A stretch of DNA of 64,000 nucleotides, taken from positions 221,716 through 285,715 of the forward strand of contig NZ_FXAO01000007.1 in NCBI RefSeq assembly GCF_900177645.1, given 5' to 3'. This document shows, one piece after another, positions 1 through 8,353 of the stretch. The position numbers and the translations under genes were made by a program. The notes beneath the pieces were generated by a model, which saw only the letters and a list, made by a program, of their open reading frames with translations, had not been told where the DNA came from and did not search any database. Positions within the stretch are counted from its first letter, which is position 1. Each line of letters opens with the position of its first letter. This DNA is from Arenibacter troitsensis (GTDB lineage Bacteria; Bacteroidota; Bacteroidia; Flavobacteriales; Flavobacteriaceae).

Positions 1-276
1 ATGGTTGGTCCTAGTGAGGACGTAACCAAACCTGTTGGGGAATGGAACACCTGTGTTATTACCGTAAACCATATAACCAATAAAGGGAATGTTGTGTTGA
101 ATGGTACGGAAGTGGCTTCTTTCCCGGTACAAGGAGAGGAATGGGATGCTATGGTGGCCAATTCTAAATTTAAGGGGTCGGAGCACTTTGGAAAATATAA
201 GACTGGAAAAATAGGTTTACAGGATCATGGGGACATAGTATCCTATAGAAATATTAAGATAAAAACATTGGATTAA
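1..276 (+). CDS. DUF1080 (3-keto-disaccharide hydrolase-like) protein, 3' part only
   Basis: This is the C-terminal 91 residues of a gene that begins before the window. The segment ends with the typical DUF1080 (laminin-G-like jelly-roll) tail: a GEWNTCVITV strand, a KGNVVLNG turn and the closing GLQDHGDIVSYRNIKIK motif. The same tail (LQDHGDNSRVSYRNIWV) closes the next gene, so the two are neighbouring paralogues. Family members are usually exported and act on modified sugars or glucosides; the substrate cannot be told here. Only 13 bases separate it from the next ATG, so the two probably form one operon. The call rests on the shared tail; the signal peptide and start are not visible. Confidence 0.75.
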   Translation: MVGPSEDVTKPVGEWNTCVITVNHITNKGNVVLNGTEVASFPVQGEEWDAMVANSKFKGSEHFGKYKTGKIGLQDHGDIVSYRNIKIKTLD

Positions 277-289
277 AACATTATTGGTT

Positions 290-1126
290 ATGCCCAAGCA
301 GCTAAGATCTATTTGTATTCCTATAATTTTGTTGTTGGCATTTGCCTGCAAGGAAAAGGTCAATGTGGATCCTTTGGAACCAAAAGACCTAAAATCGACG
401 GGGGAAGAAATTGTAGTAAACGAGGAATACTCCGGTACTGAGCCTACTACACCCGAAGAGACCGAATTTTATAAGCCCGTGCCTCCAGTAGTAAATCCAT
501 TTGACCCTATAAAAAAAGCCCCCAGTGATGCCATTATACTTTTTAGTGGGGACAATTTGGACAATTGGATCAGCTCTAGGGATAGTACGGCAGCCAAGTG
601 GATCGTAAATAAGGATGGTAGTATGACCGTTAACAACAAGACGGGTGATATACAGACGGTCCAAAATTTTGGAAGTATACAGTTGCACTTGGAATGGAAA
701 TCCCCAATAGAAATACAGGGAAAAGGACAAAGTAGGGGCAATAGCGGCGTCTTTTTAAATGGGCTGTACGAGGTTCAGGTCTTGGACAACAATGACAATG
801 ATACCTATGTAAACGGCCAAGTAGGTTCAATCTACAAGCAACACGTACCGCTCGCCATGGCATCGGTACCTACGGGGGAATGGAATACCTATGATATTGT
901 TTATCACGCACCGGAGTTCAATGATGCGGGGGATAAAATTAAATCCGGGACAGTAACGGTTTTGCATAATGGTGTGCTGATTCAGGACAATGTTGAAATT
1001 AAGGGAACCACCCCCTATATAGGTTGGCCCAAAAATCCCGCACATGGAAAGGGCCCTTTAAGACTTCAGGACCACGGGGACAACAGTAGGGTAAGTTACA
1101 GGAATATATGGGTAAGGGAGCTTTAG
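290..1126 (+). CDS. DUF1080 (3-keto-disaccharide hydrolase-like) lipoprotein
   Basis: The protein is 278 residues from the ATG at 290; an upstream in-frame TTG at 284 is less likely. The N-terminus is a lipoprotein signal with the Cys at about residue 20 (LLAFAC), followed by a low-complexity acidic linker to about residue 75. The rest is a DUF1080 domain: the opening DAIILFSGDNLDNW strand, the central GNSGVFLNGLYEVQVLD motif and the closing LQDHGDNSRVSYRNIW. DUF1080 proteins belong to the 3-keto-disaccharide hydrolase group and are usually surface or periplasmic. It sits just downstream of a second DUF1080 gene and abuts the SdpI-like gene (TAG followed at once by ATG). The substrate is unknown. 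Confidence 0.85.
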   Translation: MPKQLRSICIPIILLLAFACKEKVNVDPLEPKDLKSTGEEIVVNEEYSGTEPTTPEETEFYKPVPPVVNPFDPIKKAPSDAIILFSGDNLDNWISSRDSTAAKWIVNKDGSMTVNNKTGDIQTVQNFGSIQLHLEWKSPIEIQGKGQSRGNSGVFLNGLYEVQVLDNNDNDTYVNGQVGSIYKQHVPLAMASVPTGEWNTYDIVYHAPEFNDAGDKIKSGTVTVLHNGVLIQDNVEIKGTTPYIGWPKNPAHGKGPLRLQDHGDNSRVSYRNIWVREL

Positions 1127-1504
1127 ATGGAGTGGGTGTTTTTCTTGTCAGCAACAGCGCCCGGTCTAGTTTTAACCTTTATTTCTTGGATCTATAAAGT
1201 ACATCCACCCAAGAGCATCAATTATCTCTATGGCTATCGGACGCGTAGAAGTATGCGGAACCAGGATACATGGGATTTTGGCAATTTTATTGGGGCCAAG
1301 ATGATGTTGTGGGTTGGAATTTCAACTTTTATAGCTGGGGTAATTGCCTATTTCATTAAGCCCTCTTGGGCTATGGGCATTTCTACTTTTTTCTTAATCG
1401 TGGCCGTATTTGTGGGAATTTTTTGGTGTGAACGCCAATTGGGGATTAAATTTGACAAAAACGGAAGGCCATTGTTTGATAAGGACCCATCCAATTTAGG
1501 ATGA
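1127..1504 (+). CDS. SdpI/YhfL family membrane protein
   Basis: This 125-residue protein has three hydrophobic segments (about residues 3-22, 52-74 and 79-98). It carries the signature loop of the SdpI family after the first helix, NYLYGYRTRRSMRNQDTWDFGN. In Bacillus SdpI is an immunity and signalling protein against the SdpC toxin, but most homologues in Bacteroidota have no known toxin partner and none is seen here. The start codon directly follows the stop of the DUF1080 gene, which suggests co-transcription. The family call is good; the role is open. Confidence 0.75.
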   Translation: MEWVFFLSATAPGLVLTFISWIYKVHPPKSINYLYGYRTRRSMRNQDTWDFGNFIGAKMMLWVGISTFIAGVIAYFIKPSWAMGISTFFLIVAVFVGIFWCERQLGIKFDKNGRPLFDKDPSNLG

Positions 1505-1613
1505 GGTTTTATATTAAAAAAATAGGTTGTTGGTAAGGAATTATTCAGGATCCTTGCCATCCTTTATTCAAACCCCAATTTTATTTACCTTTGACAAATT
1601 CTAAAAACAATTT

Positions 1614-2471
1614 ATGATCCAATCAATGACAGGGTTTGGGAAGCATGTAATTCAACTTCCATCTAAAAAAATTACAATAGAAATTAAATCCCTTAACAGC
1701 AAAAGTCTCGATTTAAACGCCAGAATTCCTTCTACATATAGGGAAAAGGAATTGGAATTGCGCAGGACTATTGCAGGCTCATTGGTCAGGGGCAAGATAG
1801 ATTTTGGACTTTATATTGAAAATACCGGCGCAGAGACTTCTTCTGAGGTAAACGAAGTAGTGGTTAGGCAATACATGAAGCAGTTGGGACATATTGTTTC
1901 AGGGAATGAAATGGGTCTTTTGGAAATTGCTATGCGCATGCCCGATACTATGAAAACGGAACGGGAAGACATTGATGAAGAGGAATACAAGGTCATTAAG
2001 GAATCATTGGAGGAGGCCCTAAAGGAAATAAACATCTTTAGAACAGAGGAGGGAAAGGTTTTGGAAGCCGATTTTGAGGCCAGAATAGGCGTTTTAAAGG
2101 GCTTATTGGAACAGGTGGCACAAATGGACCCTGATAGGCTCCTGACGATAAGGGAACGGCTGGAAAAGGCCGTAGCTGACTTAAAGGCCGATCTTGACAC
2201 AAACCGTTTTGAACAGGAGCTTATTTATTATCTGGAGAAATATGATATCACGGAAGAAAAAGTCCGTTTGCTGAACCACTTGGATTATTTTGCCGCCACC
2301 CTTAAATCGGACGATTCCAATGGTAAAAAGCTGGGCTTTATTAGTCAGGAAATAGGAAGGGAAATCAATACCATTGGATCCAAGGCAAATTTTGCACCTA
2401 TGCAACAGCTGGTAGTGCAGATGAAGGATGAATTGGAAAAGATTAAGGAACAAATGCTTAACGTTTTATAA
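1614..2471 (+). CDS. YicC/YloC family endoribonuclease
   Basis: The 285-residue protein starts with MIQSMTGFGK, the nearly invariant N-terminus of the YicC family. It continues with the KSLNSKSLDLNARIP motif and ends with the C-terminal signature GKKLGFISQEIGREINTIGSKAN and an acidic/basic helix. YicC proteins are stress-related RNA-processing enzymes, reported as endoribonucleases. Length matches the family (about 285-295). The stop codon overlaps the start of gmk by one base (TAATG), the common yicC-gmk arrangement, so translation is probably coupled. Confidence 0.93.
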   Translation: MIQSMTGFGKHVIQLPSKKITIEIKSLNSKSLDLNARIPSTYREKELELRRTIAGSLVRGKIDFGLYIENTGAETSSEVNEVVVRQYMKQLGHIVSGNEMGLLEIAMRMPDTMKTEREDIDEEEYKVIKESLEEALKEINIFRTEEGKVLEADFEARIGVLKGLLEQVAQMDPDRLLTIRERLEKAVADLKADLDTNRFEQELIYYLEKYDITEEKVRLLNHLDYFAATLKSDDSNGKKLGFISQEIGREINTIGSKANFAPMQQLVVQMKDELEKIKEQMLNVL

Positions 2472-3061
2472 TGAAAGGAGGAAAGCTAATTATTTTTTCT
2501 GCCCCATCGGGCAGTGGAAAAACTACTATCGTCAAACATTTATTAAATCAGCCGGAGCTCAATTTGGCGTTTTCCATTTCTGCCACCTCCAGGCCTAGGA
2601 GGGGCAAGGAAAAGCATGGCGAACATTATTATTTTATGACCCTGTCCGAGTTTAAGAGACACATTAAGAACGATGACTTTTTGGAATGGGAAGAGGTGTA
2701 TAGGGATAATTTCTATGGGACTCTAAAAAGTGAGGTAGACCGACTTTGGGCAGAGGGCAAGAACGTAATTTTTGATATAGACGTGGTTGGTGGCCTGCGC
2801 ATCAAGAAGAAGTTTCCCGATCAGACACTTGCTGTATTTGTAAAGCCGCCCAGTGTTGATGAACTTAAAATTAGGTTGAAAAAACGGAGTACGGAGTCCG
2901 ACGATAAAATTAACATGCGGATTGCGAAAGCTTCAGTAGAGTTGGCCACTGCTCCCCAATTTGATGTGGTCATCAAGAATTATGATTTGGATACCGCCCT
3001 GGAGGAAGCACATAGATTGGTAGCGGACTATATTGGTGTTGAAGTTAAAAACAAAATATAG
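2471..3061 (+). CDS. gmk: guanylate kinase
   Basis: Guanylate kinase (196 residues) phosphorylates GMP to GDP with ATP in the cytoplasm. The P-loop APSGSGKTT lies at residues 11-19. The GMP-binding region SATSRPRRGKEKHGEHYYFM follows, and FLEWEEVYRDNFYGT and the DVVGGLRIKKKFP segment are typical of the family. The start overlaps the stop of the yicC-like gene, and nadD follows after 84 bases, so these three housekeeping genes likely form one operon. Confidence 0.96.
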   Translation: MKGGKLIIFSAPSGSGKTTIVKHLLNQPELNLAFSISATSRPRRGKEKHGEHYYFMTLSEFKRHIKNDDFLEWEEVYRDNFYGTLKSEVDRLWAEGKNVIFDIDVVGGLRIKKKFPDQTLAVFVKPPSVDELKIRLKKRSTESDDKINMRIAKASVELATAPQFDVVIKNYDLDTALEEAHRLVADYIGVEVKNKI

Positions 3062-3145
3062 GAAAACAGATTCTGGTTGGGATTGTCCCGTGTGGTTACA
3101 TCTTGGGAGGACTTCTTTGAAAAATGGTATTGAATCAAACTTCGC

Positions 3146-3733
3146 ATGAATAAAAAAATTGGACTTTATTTCGGCACCTTCAATCCTATCCATATTGGGC
3201 ATTTGGTGATAGCCAATCATATGGTAGAGTTTTCTGATTTGGATGAGGTATGGTTTGTAGTTACTCCACAAAGTCCGTTTAAAACCAAAAAAAGTTTGTT
3301 GGACAATCATCATCGATATCAGCTAGTAGCTGAAGCTACCGTGGATTATCCCAAATTAAAGCCGAGCAAAATAGAGTTTGATCTTCCCCAACCCAATTAT
3401 ACCGTAAATACACTTGCCTATTTACATGATAAGTATAATGACAAATATAATTTCTGTTTAATAATGGGGGAGGATAATTTGAAGGGACTGCATAAATGGA
3501 AGAATTATGAGGTAATTCTGGAAAATCACTTCATCTATGTCTACCCAAGAATTTCTGAAGGGGAGGTAGCGCATCGTTTTAAAGATCACGATAAGATTCA
3601 ATACGTGGAAGCTCCTATCATGGAAATATCCTCGACCTTTATTAGGGCGCAACATAAATTGGGCAAGAATGTGAGACCTATGCTTCCGGAAAAAGTCTGG
3701 AAATATATGGATGAAATGAATTTTTATAGATAG
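3146..3733 (+). CDS. nadD: nicotinate-nucleotide adenylyltransferase
   Basis: NadD (195 residues) joins nicotinate mononucleotide and ATP to give deamido-NAD in NAD biosynthesis. The nucleotidyltransferase signature GTFNPIHIGH is at residues 10-19, with the HxGH motif. VTPQSPFK, IMGEDNL and the C-terminal ISSTFIR motif that contacts ATP are all present. Length is normal. It is the last gene of the yicC-gmk-nadD group and converges on a decayed gene whose remnant begins two bases after its stop. Confidence 0.95.
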   Translation: MNKKIGLYFGTFNPIHIGHLVIANHMVEFSDLDEVWFVVTPQSPFKTKKSLLDNHHRYQLVAEATVDYPKLKPSKIEFDLPQPNYTVNTLAYLHDKYNDKYNFCLIMGEDNLKGLHKWKNYEVILENHFIYVYPRISEGEVAHRFKDHDKIQYVEAPIMEISSTFIRAQHKLGKNVRPMLPEKVWKYMDEMNFYR

Positions 3734-3734
3734 A

Positions 3735-4460
3735 TTAACTGGACGATTTGTTCAAAATATCGGTGCCAAAATATTGCTCGTACCTGTAGTAGTGCCACGC
3801 CCTGTTCTTGGGCATTTTAGCATTGTTGATGATATCTCCCGCGTTCAATTCAATGAATTCACCAACATTTTTGGTATTATCATGGAAGCGTTGATAAGCT
3901 TCCATGGCATAGCTGTTAGGGTCGAAATAGAAATATCAGGTAACCGTTCCCACATCCTCGCAATATGTTACCTTTAGTGTCAAATATTCCTTGTCCCTAA
4001 TGGTTTTGATCTCAACATTTGGATCTGCAAGGGTTTCCGTGTCCCTTAATTTCATGGGAAGGCCATTGAGATAGGTGCACTAGGCACTCATTAATTTGGC
4101 ACGTACACAATAGATATCCTGGAGTGCTATATTCTATTCTGAAGTAATGGCCATACGGACAATTTTCAAAGGACATTTTTCCCCCTTCACCATCTGTTCC
4201 GTGGTTTTTCCTGCCTTATTTGTGGTTAGCTTAAAGGAAAAGGAGGAACGCTACAGTATTATCCGTATAATTCGTTAATCCCATTTAGGCGATTCCAAGG
4301 TCGCTGTAAATTCAAATTTAAAGGTCTGCAAATTGTTATTGGAGTCATTATATTCAATGGCCTAGTCCAATAGTTGAGGCTGCGATACTTTCTGTTCCAA
4401 GTATCCCTTGGTCGTAACTAGACATACCAATATGGCAAGAATTCGCTATAAATATTTAAT
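3735..4460 (-). pseudogene. decayed DUF6503-like exported protein gene with seven in-frame stops
   Basis: Read on the minus strand, this stretch keeps one reading frame for about 240 codons, ending in a natural TAA at 3735-3737. It contains seven premature stops in that frame: TGA at 3936, TAG at 4080, 4134, 4251, 4362 and 4446, and TAA at 4275 (left-hand plus coordinates). The expected ATG at 4458-4460 is ATT, followed by KYL and, after one stop, the hydrophobic RILAILVCLV, so an export signal is still visible. Recognisable pieces are YFYFDPNSYAMEAYQRFHD, INNAKMPKNRAWHYYRYEQYFGTDIL and LKIVRMAITSE. From memory these resemble DUF6503-type proteins of Flavobacteriia; the family name is moderately sure, the decay is directly seen. 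It fills the gap between nadD and the phosphate transporter. Confidence 0.8.
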
Positions 4461-4472
4461 GGTTGTGTTGCG

Positions 4473-6743
4473 CTATTGCATTTCCAACTTGGCGGGTTCC
4501 ACCGTACTGTCGTGCTCATTGTAATAGAGCTCCAAAAGATTCATTGTAGCATTAATAAAATCTTTTGTTTCCAAGAGAAAGGTAAAGTACAACGTAGTAT
4601 TTTTTGGACTTGACTCTTCGGTACGTGTCCTAGCGATCTGTTTTTCTATTTTTTGTGAAACCATATCCAACAGTTCCTGTTTGCTGGCAAAAATTACACC
4701 AATGCGTTCAAAGGAGCGGGTTTCAAATGCGGCCTTTGTGGCACTCAACAATTTTTGTAATTCCAGATCAATTTCCTTAAGTTCTTTAATCTGGTTGTAT
4801 TTCAATTTTTTATGGTTATTGTGGATGTGCTTATGGCTTATCTTGTTCAGATATTCCAATGATTGGGCCATATCCTGTAAATACCCCAATATATTGATAT
4901 AAAGGTTACTGGCGCCAACACTGGCCTCATCCAAATTCTTGATAAAATAGAAGATATGATCTCTTAGTTCGTCTATTTCCGCAGAAAGTTTAACCACCTG
5001 TTTTTTGTTCTTTTTTAGAAGCTCCAAATCCTGTTTGGCCAATCCGTCGATGATGTGTGTGTAAATCTTGTTACTTCTTTTTGCCACATTGGAGATGTTG
5101 TCGGCACTTTCTTCTATCACACCTTGGATGGAGCTGCTTTCGGCCTTTCTTAAACTGTCTTCGGCCCTTATTTCCTTAGATTTTTTATTATGCGAAATGT
5201 AGTTCCTAACCAGCAATAAAACCGCAATCAACAATAGAATGGCCACCATGGATGGAACATGAATATTGATTAGGGAAACTATAACTGCGGCAGAGACAAA
5301 GGCTATAATAGCCGTAAAGAACCACCCTCCAATGACATTCAATACCCCGGCAACCCGGTAAACGGCACTTTCTGCGCCCCATGCCCTATCGGCCAAAGAA
5401 GATCCCATTGCCACCATAAATGTAACGTAAGTGGTAGATAATGGCAATTTGTATGAGGTGGCCACGGAAATAAGTACCCCGGCTACCATCAAGTTAACGG
5501 AAGCCCTTACCATATCAAAAGCTGGCATTTCAAAGGTCTTATCTTTGGAAAGGGGTATAACGGGTTTTTTAAAATTGGAATCTATTTTTTCCTGAAGGGC
5601 TTTTGGCAAAAGGGCAGAGGTGACAGTAGACAGCATCATAGCCGACCTTACTATTCCCCTTGATAGAAAATTAGGCTGAAAGCGTTCCTTGGATTCGCCT
5701 TCCCTGGATAGGTTAATTTCCGTTTGGGTTACATAACGTGCCTTTTTGGAAAACCAGAGGGTAAGTACCATGACCATACCTGCCACGAACAGCAAAATAG
5801 TGGGGGTAGGAACCTTTTCGGCCAAAACGGTCATGCTAAATTCGGTTGCAGGAATCCCTGAAGCCTGCCAAGCCTCAAAAGACTGCCAAGCGGCGATGGG
5901 CACCCCAATAAAGTTAACTAGGTCGTTCCCGGCAAAAGCAAGTGCCAATGCAAATGTTCCTACCACAATAATAAGCTTATACACGTCGTATTTTAATAGT
6001 ACCGAAATAATATATGATACCAGGGTCCAAAGTACCAGACTACCTATGATAATGGTACTGGTGTTGTTTTTTATATAGTCCAGGACATCATCGCTCACAA
6101 AGGTGGCGCCTTTTAGACCTTTGATTAGGATGAAATAGGTGATAGCGGTCAGGGCAATACCTCCAAAAAGTGCTCCAATTATCTTAGCCTTTTTTCTAAA
6201 GTCGAAAGAAAGTAGAATTCGGGACAGATATTGCACTAGGGCACCTATGGAAAAGGCAATTACAACGGAAAGCAATATGCCCAAAATAATTTCAGTGGCC
6301 TTTGAAGTGTTTATGTAATTGTAAATGTCAATATAGTCACCCCCACTTGAGGCAATTTTAATAAAGGACATGGCTACCGAGGCGCCCAAAAGTTCAAAGA
6401 CTATGGAAACCGTAGTGGAGGTAGGCATTCCCACCGTGTTGAAGAAATCCAATAACAGGATATCCGTAATCATGACGGCCATAAAGATGATCATGATCTC
6501 GCTGAACATAAACTCACCTGGATGAAATATCCCCTTACGGGCCACCTCCATCATACCACTGGAGAAAATGGCTCCTATGGCTATCCCCAAACTGGCCACG
6601 ATCATAATGGTCCTGAACGAAATGGCTTTGGAGCCGATGGCGGAATTTAAAAAGTTAACGGCGTCATTGCTAACCCCAACAACTAAATCTGCTATTGCCA
6701 AGAAGGCAAGGGCAATGATCATTAATAAATATATATTATCCAT
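4473..6743 (-). CDS. PiT-family inorganic phosphate transporter with C-terminal PhoU-like region
   Basis: The protein has 756 residues, far longer than the bacterial PitA (about 500). The N-terminal two thirds are a PiT/SLC20 permease with the duplicated signature: GVSNDAVNFLNSAIGS at residues 23-38 and FAGNDLVNFIGVPIA about 240 residues later. Roughly ten to twelve hydrophobic helices end near residue 530. The remaining 220 residues are soluble and helical, rich in Lys, Glu and Leu, and resemble a PhoU/DUF47-like regulatory domain. PiT proteins import metal-phosphate using proton or sodium gradients in the inner membrane. A porin gene lies directly upstream (transcribed first) with a 73-base gap, so outer- and inner-membrane steps may be co-expressed. 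Confidence 0.88.
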   Translation of the reverse strand: MDNIYLLMIIALAFLAIADLVVGVSNDAVNFLNSAIGSKAISFRTIMIVASLGIAIGAIFSSGMMEVARKGIFHPGEFMFSEIMIIFMAVMITDILLLDFFNTVGMPTSTTVSIVFELLGASVAMSFIKIASSGGDYIDIYNYINTSKATEIILGILLSVVIAFSIGALVQYLSRILLSFDFRKKAKIIGALFGGIALTAITYFILIKGLKGATFVSDDVLDYIKNNTSTIIIGSLVLWTLVSYIISVLLKYDVYKLIIVVGTFALALAFAGNDLVNFIGVPIAAWQSFEAWQASGIPATEFSMTVLAEKVPTPTILLFVAGMVMVLTLWFSKKARYVTQTEINLSREGESKERFQPNFLSRGIVRSAMMLSTVTSALLPKALQEKIDSNFKKPVIPLSKDKTFEMPAFDMVRASVNLMVAGVLISVATSYKLPLSTTYVTFMVAMGSSLADRAWGAESAVYRVAGVLNVIGGWFFTAIIAFVSAAVIVSLINIHVPSMVAILLLIAVLLLVRNYISHNKKSKEIRAEDSLRKAESSSIQGVIEESADNISNVAKRSNKIYTHIIDGLAKQDLELLKKNKKQVVKLSAEIDELRDHIFYFIKNLDEASVGASNLYINILGYLQDMAQSLEYLNKISHKHIHNNHKKLKYNQIKELKEIDLELQKLLSATKAAFETRSFERIGVIFASKQELLDMVSQKIEKQIARTRTEESSPKNTTLYFTFLLETKDFINATMNLLELYYNEHDSTVEPAKLEMQ

Positions 6744-6816
6744 TATCTTATAAAAATAGTTTGCAAATATCTAAAGTCTCTAGGTTTGTAACGTTATCTT
6801 AAGGTTATATTTTTAA

Positions 6817-8022
6817 CTAAAAATGTACGTCCAATTGTAGTCTATACATTAATTCATCAGGGCCATTATTTACGGAAAGATAGCTGATATCTGTTTGCAC
6901 CTTTAATTTGTGGCCTACAATATATTTGGAAAGTCCCAATGTGTATTGTTTTTTTGGGTTTTCACCGGTAATGTTTTTCTTTAGTTTCACATGGGTGTAT
7001 CTTCCAGATATCTCCCAATGGTGGTTCATAAGATAACCGGTTTGCAGATTTAATCCGCGGCCCACCTGAACCACTTCCCCGGTTAAGGAGCCATCCATAT
7101 TTCTGGCAAAGGGATCTTCGGCATCCCTGTAGGCATATTCACCCATAAAGGAAAATCCGTTATATTTGAACATGGCATCTATGAACAGGGTGCTGATGTT
7201 GGTTTGGTGAAAACCAAAATCGGTGACCATATATTCGCCCTGATTACTTCTTGTTTTTACGGCCCTGTGATTAAAGTCGTAGGTGGCAGCCAACATTAGT
7301 TTTGGGGATTTTTCCCTTTTTAAATCACCACCGCTATATTCGGAATTGTTGGTGAATTCGCCAAATGGGAGCAGTTCCAGTCTCCCCGTATATTGATGTC
7401 CTCCTAGATTCCCGGTCGTGATATTCCTTCCCTCCCCTTGTGATATGGACATTTTTTCCCTTATCAGAATTTTATTGTTCAAGAAAAAATGATGTCTTAT
7501 CTGTAGGCCCATATCGCGGTCTATATTGAATTGTCTATTCAATAAAGAGCGATCTACCAATTGCATATTGCCAGAGGAAATTACACGTTCTATATTGCCC
7601 GGAAGTTTGGTCTGGCCTGCCCATAGTTCAAAATTTTTATAAAAATTCCACATTACAACGGCATCATAGATGTATCTTGGAGCGTTACTGGTGTATTGTG
7701 ATCCCCCAGAAATATCCCTATTGGACAATCCTATTTCAATCTTGTACTTGAGTTTTGGCGAATAGGCAAACCCGTCAAATTTTAGTCTGGCCCTTCTAAT
7801 AAGGGCATTAAAATGGGGGTCCGTGAAATTATCGTTCGGATTTTCTGACCAAGTAGTGCTACTTAACATTTGCATCCTAGCGGCAATTTTGGCACTCCAG
7901 GTACTGTCCCTACCCATTAAATTAAAAAGGCCCTTGCCAAATTCAGGGGCATTTGGTTCTTGAGAATAGGAAATATAAAGTGAGCATAATGCAAGCCCAA
8001 GGGCTAAGCATTTCATTTTCAT
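6817..8022 (-). CDS. outer-membrane porin, OprO/OprP (phosphate-selective) type
   Basis: This 401-residue protein has a signal peptide (cleavage near YISYSQ/EP). It then consists of amphipathic strands with alternating aromatic residues and ends in the aromatic LDVHF, as beta-barrel outer-membrane proteins do. The order of segments (RMQMLSSTTW, FNALIRRARLKFDGFAYSPKLKYKIEIG, WAGQTKLPGNIERVISSGNMQLVDRS) matches the OprO/OprP porins, which pass phosphate or polyphosphate. Its place upstream of the PiT transporter on the same strand supports phosphate uptake, though substrate selectivity is inferred. An internal start two codons later (8016) is possible. The long upstream leader is described separately. 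Confidence 0.82.
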   Translation of the reverse strand: MKMKCLALGLALCSLYISYSQEPNAPEFGKGLFNLMGRDSTWSAKIAARMQMLSSTTWSENPNDNFTDPHFNALIRRARLKFDGFAYSPKLKYKIEIGLSNRDISGGSQYTSNAPRYIYDAVVMWNFYKNFELWAGQTKLPGNIERVISSGNMQLVDRSLLNRQFNIDRDMGLQIRHHFFLNNKILIREKMSISQGEGRNITTGNLGGHQYTGRLELLPFGEFTNNSEYSGGDLKREKSPKLMLAATYDFNHRAVKTRSNQGEYMVTDFGFHQTNISTLFIDAMFKYNGFSFMGEYAYRDAEDPFARNMDGSLTGEVVQVGRGLNLQTGYLMNHHWEISGRYTHVKLKKNITGENPKKQYTLGLSKYIVGHKLKVQTDISYLSVNNGPDELMYRLQLDVHF

Positions 8023-8353
8023 AATGTATTAGTTTTTGTCGGGTGCAAAATACCAACACCTATGTAAAGTTAATGTTAATCTATAAACAATTTTACTTTA
8101 AATGAAAAAGCTACCTTGGCCAGAGGTAGCCTTAGATTTCAATTATTTAGTCGACAAAAACTAATATCTATAATGAAACCAACTTCGTCTTAAGACAATT
8201 GCTAAGATGGGAATACGGATTGAATCCATTGTAATCTTAAGTTTAATTAATCGTTAAAATTGGGATCTAGGTTTTGAAGTTTATAAAGTGGAAGCTGGAT
8301 TTATTATGTGTTGAATTGTTAAAAATGTATATTGCGGCCACTAAAATTAAATT
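8023..8353. other. 331-bp intergenic region between divergent porin and dgt genes
   Basis: No convincing gene is present. The stretch holds a hairpin with a T-run reading leftwards (8107-8130), about 85 bases ahead of the porin start. It also holds a 22-codon minus-strand reading frame (8161-8229, beginning MDSIRIPILA and ending SWFHYRY) further upstream in the same possible leader. The right end is AT-rich and probably holds the dgt promoter (TATATTGC near 8328). A plus-strand reading of the same bases ends in a short QLLRWEYGLNPL peptide but is closed by a stop just upstream. Confidence 0.5.
8107..8130 (-). terminator. leftward hairpin with T-run in porin leader
   Basis: On the minus strand GGCTACC and GGTAGC pair across a loop of about nine bases and are followed by TTTTT. 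No minus-strand gene lies upstream, so if it is a terminator it would act inside the porin leader or end a small RNA. Confidence 0.5.

Noticed and set aside
3774-3977. Plus-strand 67-codon open frame
   Set aside because: It is the antisense of the decayed minus-strand gene, whose protein sequence is recognisable; the plus frame has no family features.
3735-4460. Stop-codon recoding (TAG read as an amino acid) in the decayed gene
   Set aside because: TAA and TGA also occur in frame, the start codon is lost, and other genes in the window end in TAG (for example 1126), so recoding is not credible.
8140-8219. Plus-strand peptide ending QLLRWEYGLNPL before dgt
   Set aside because: An in-frame TAG lies immediately upstream of the readable part and no start codon is available, so it cannot be supported as a gene.
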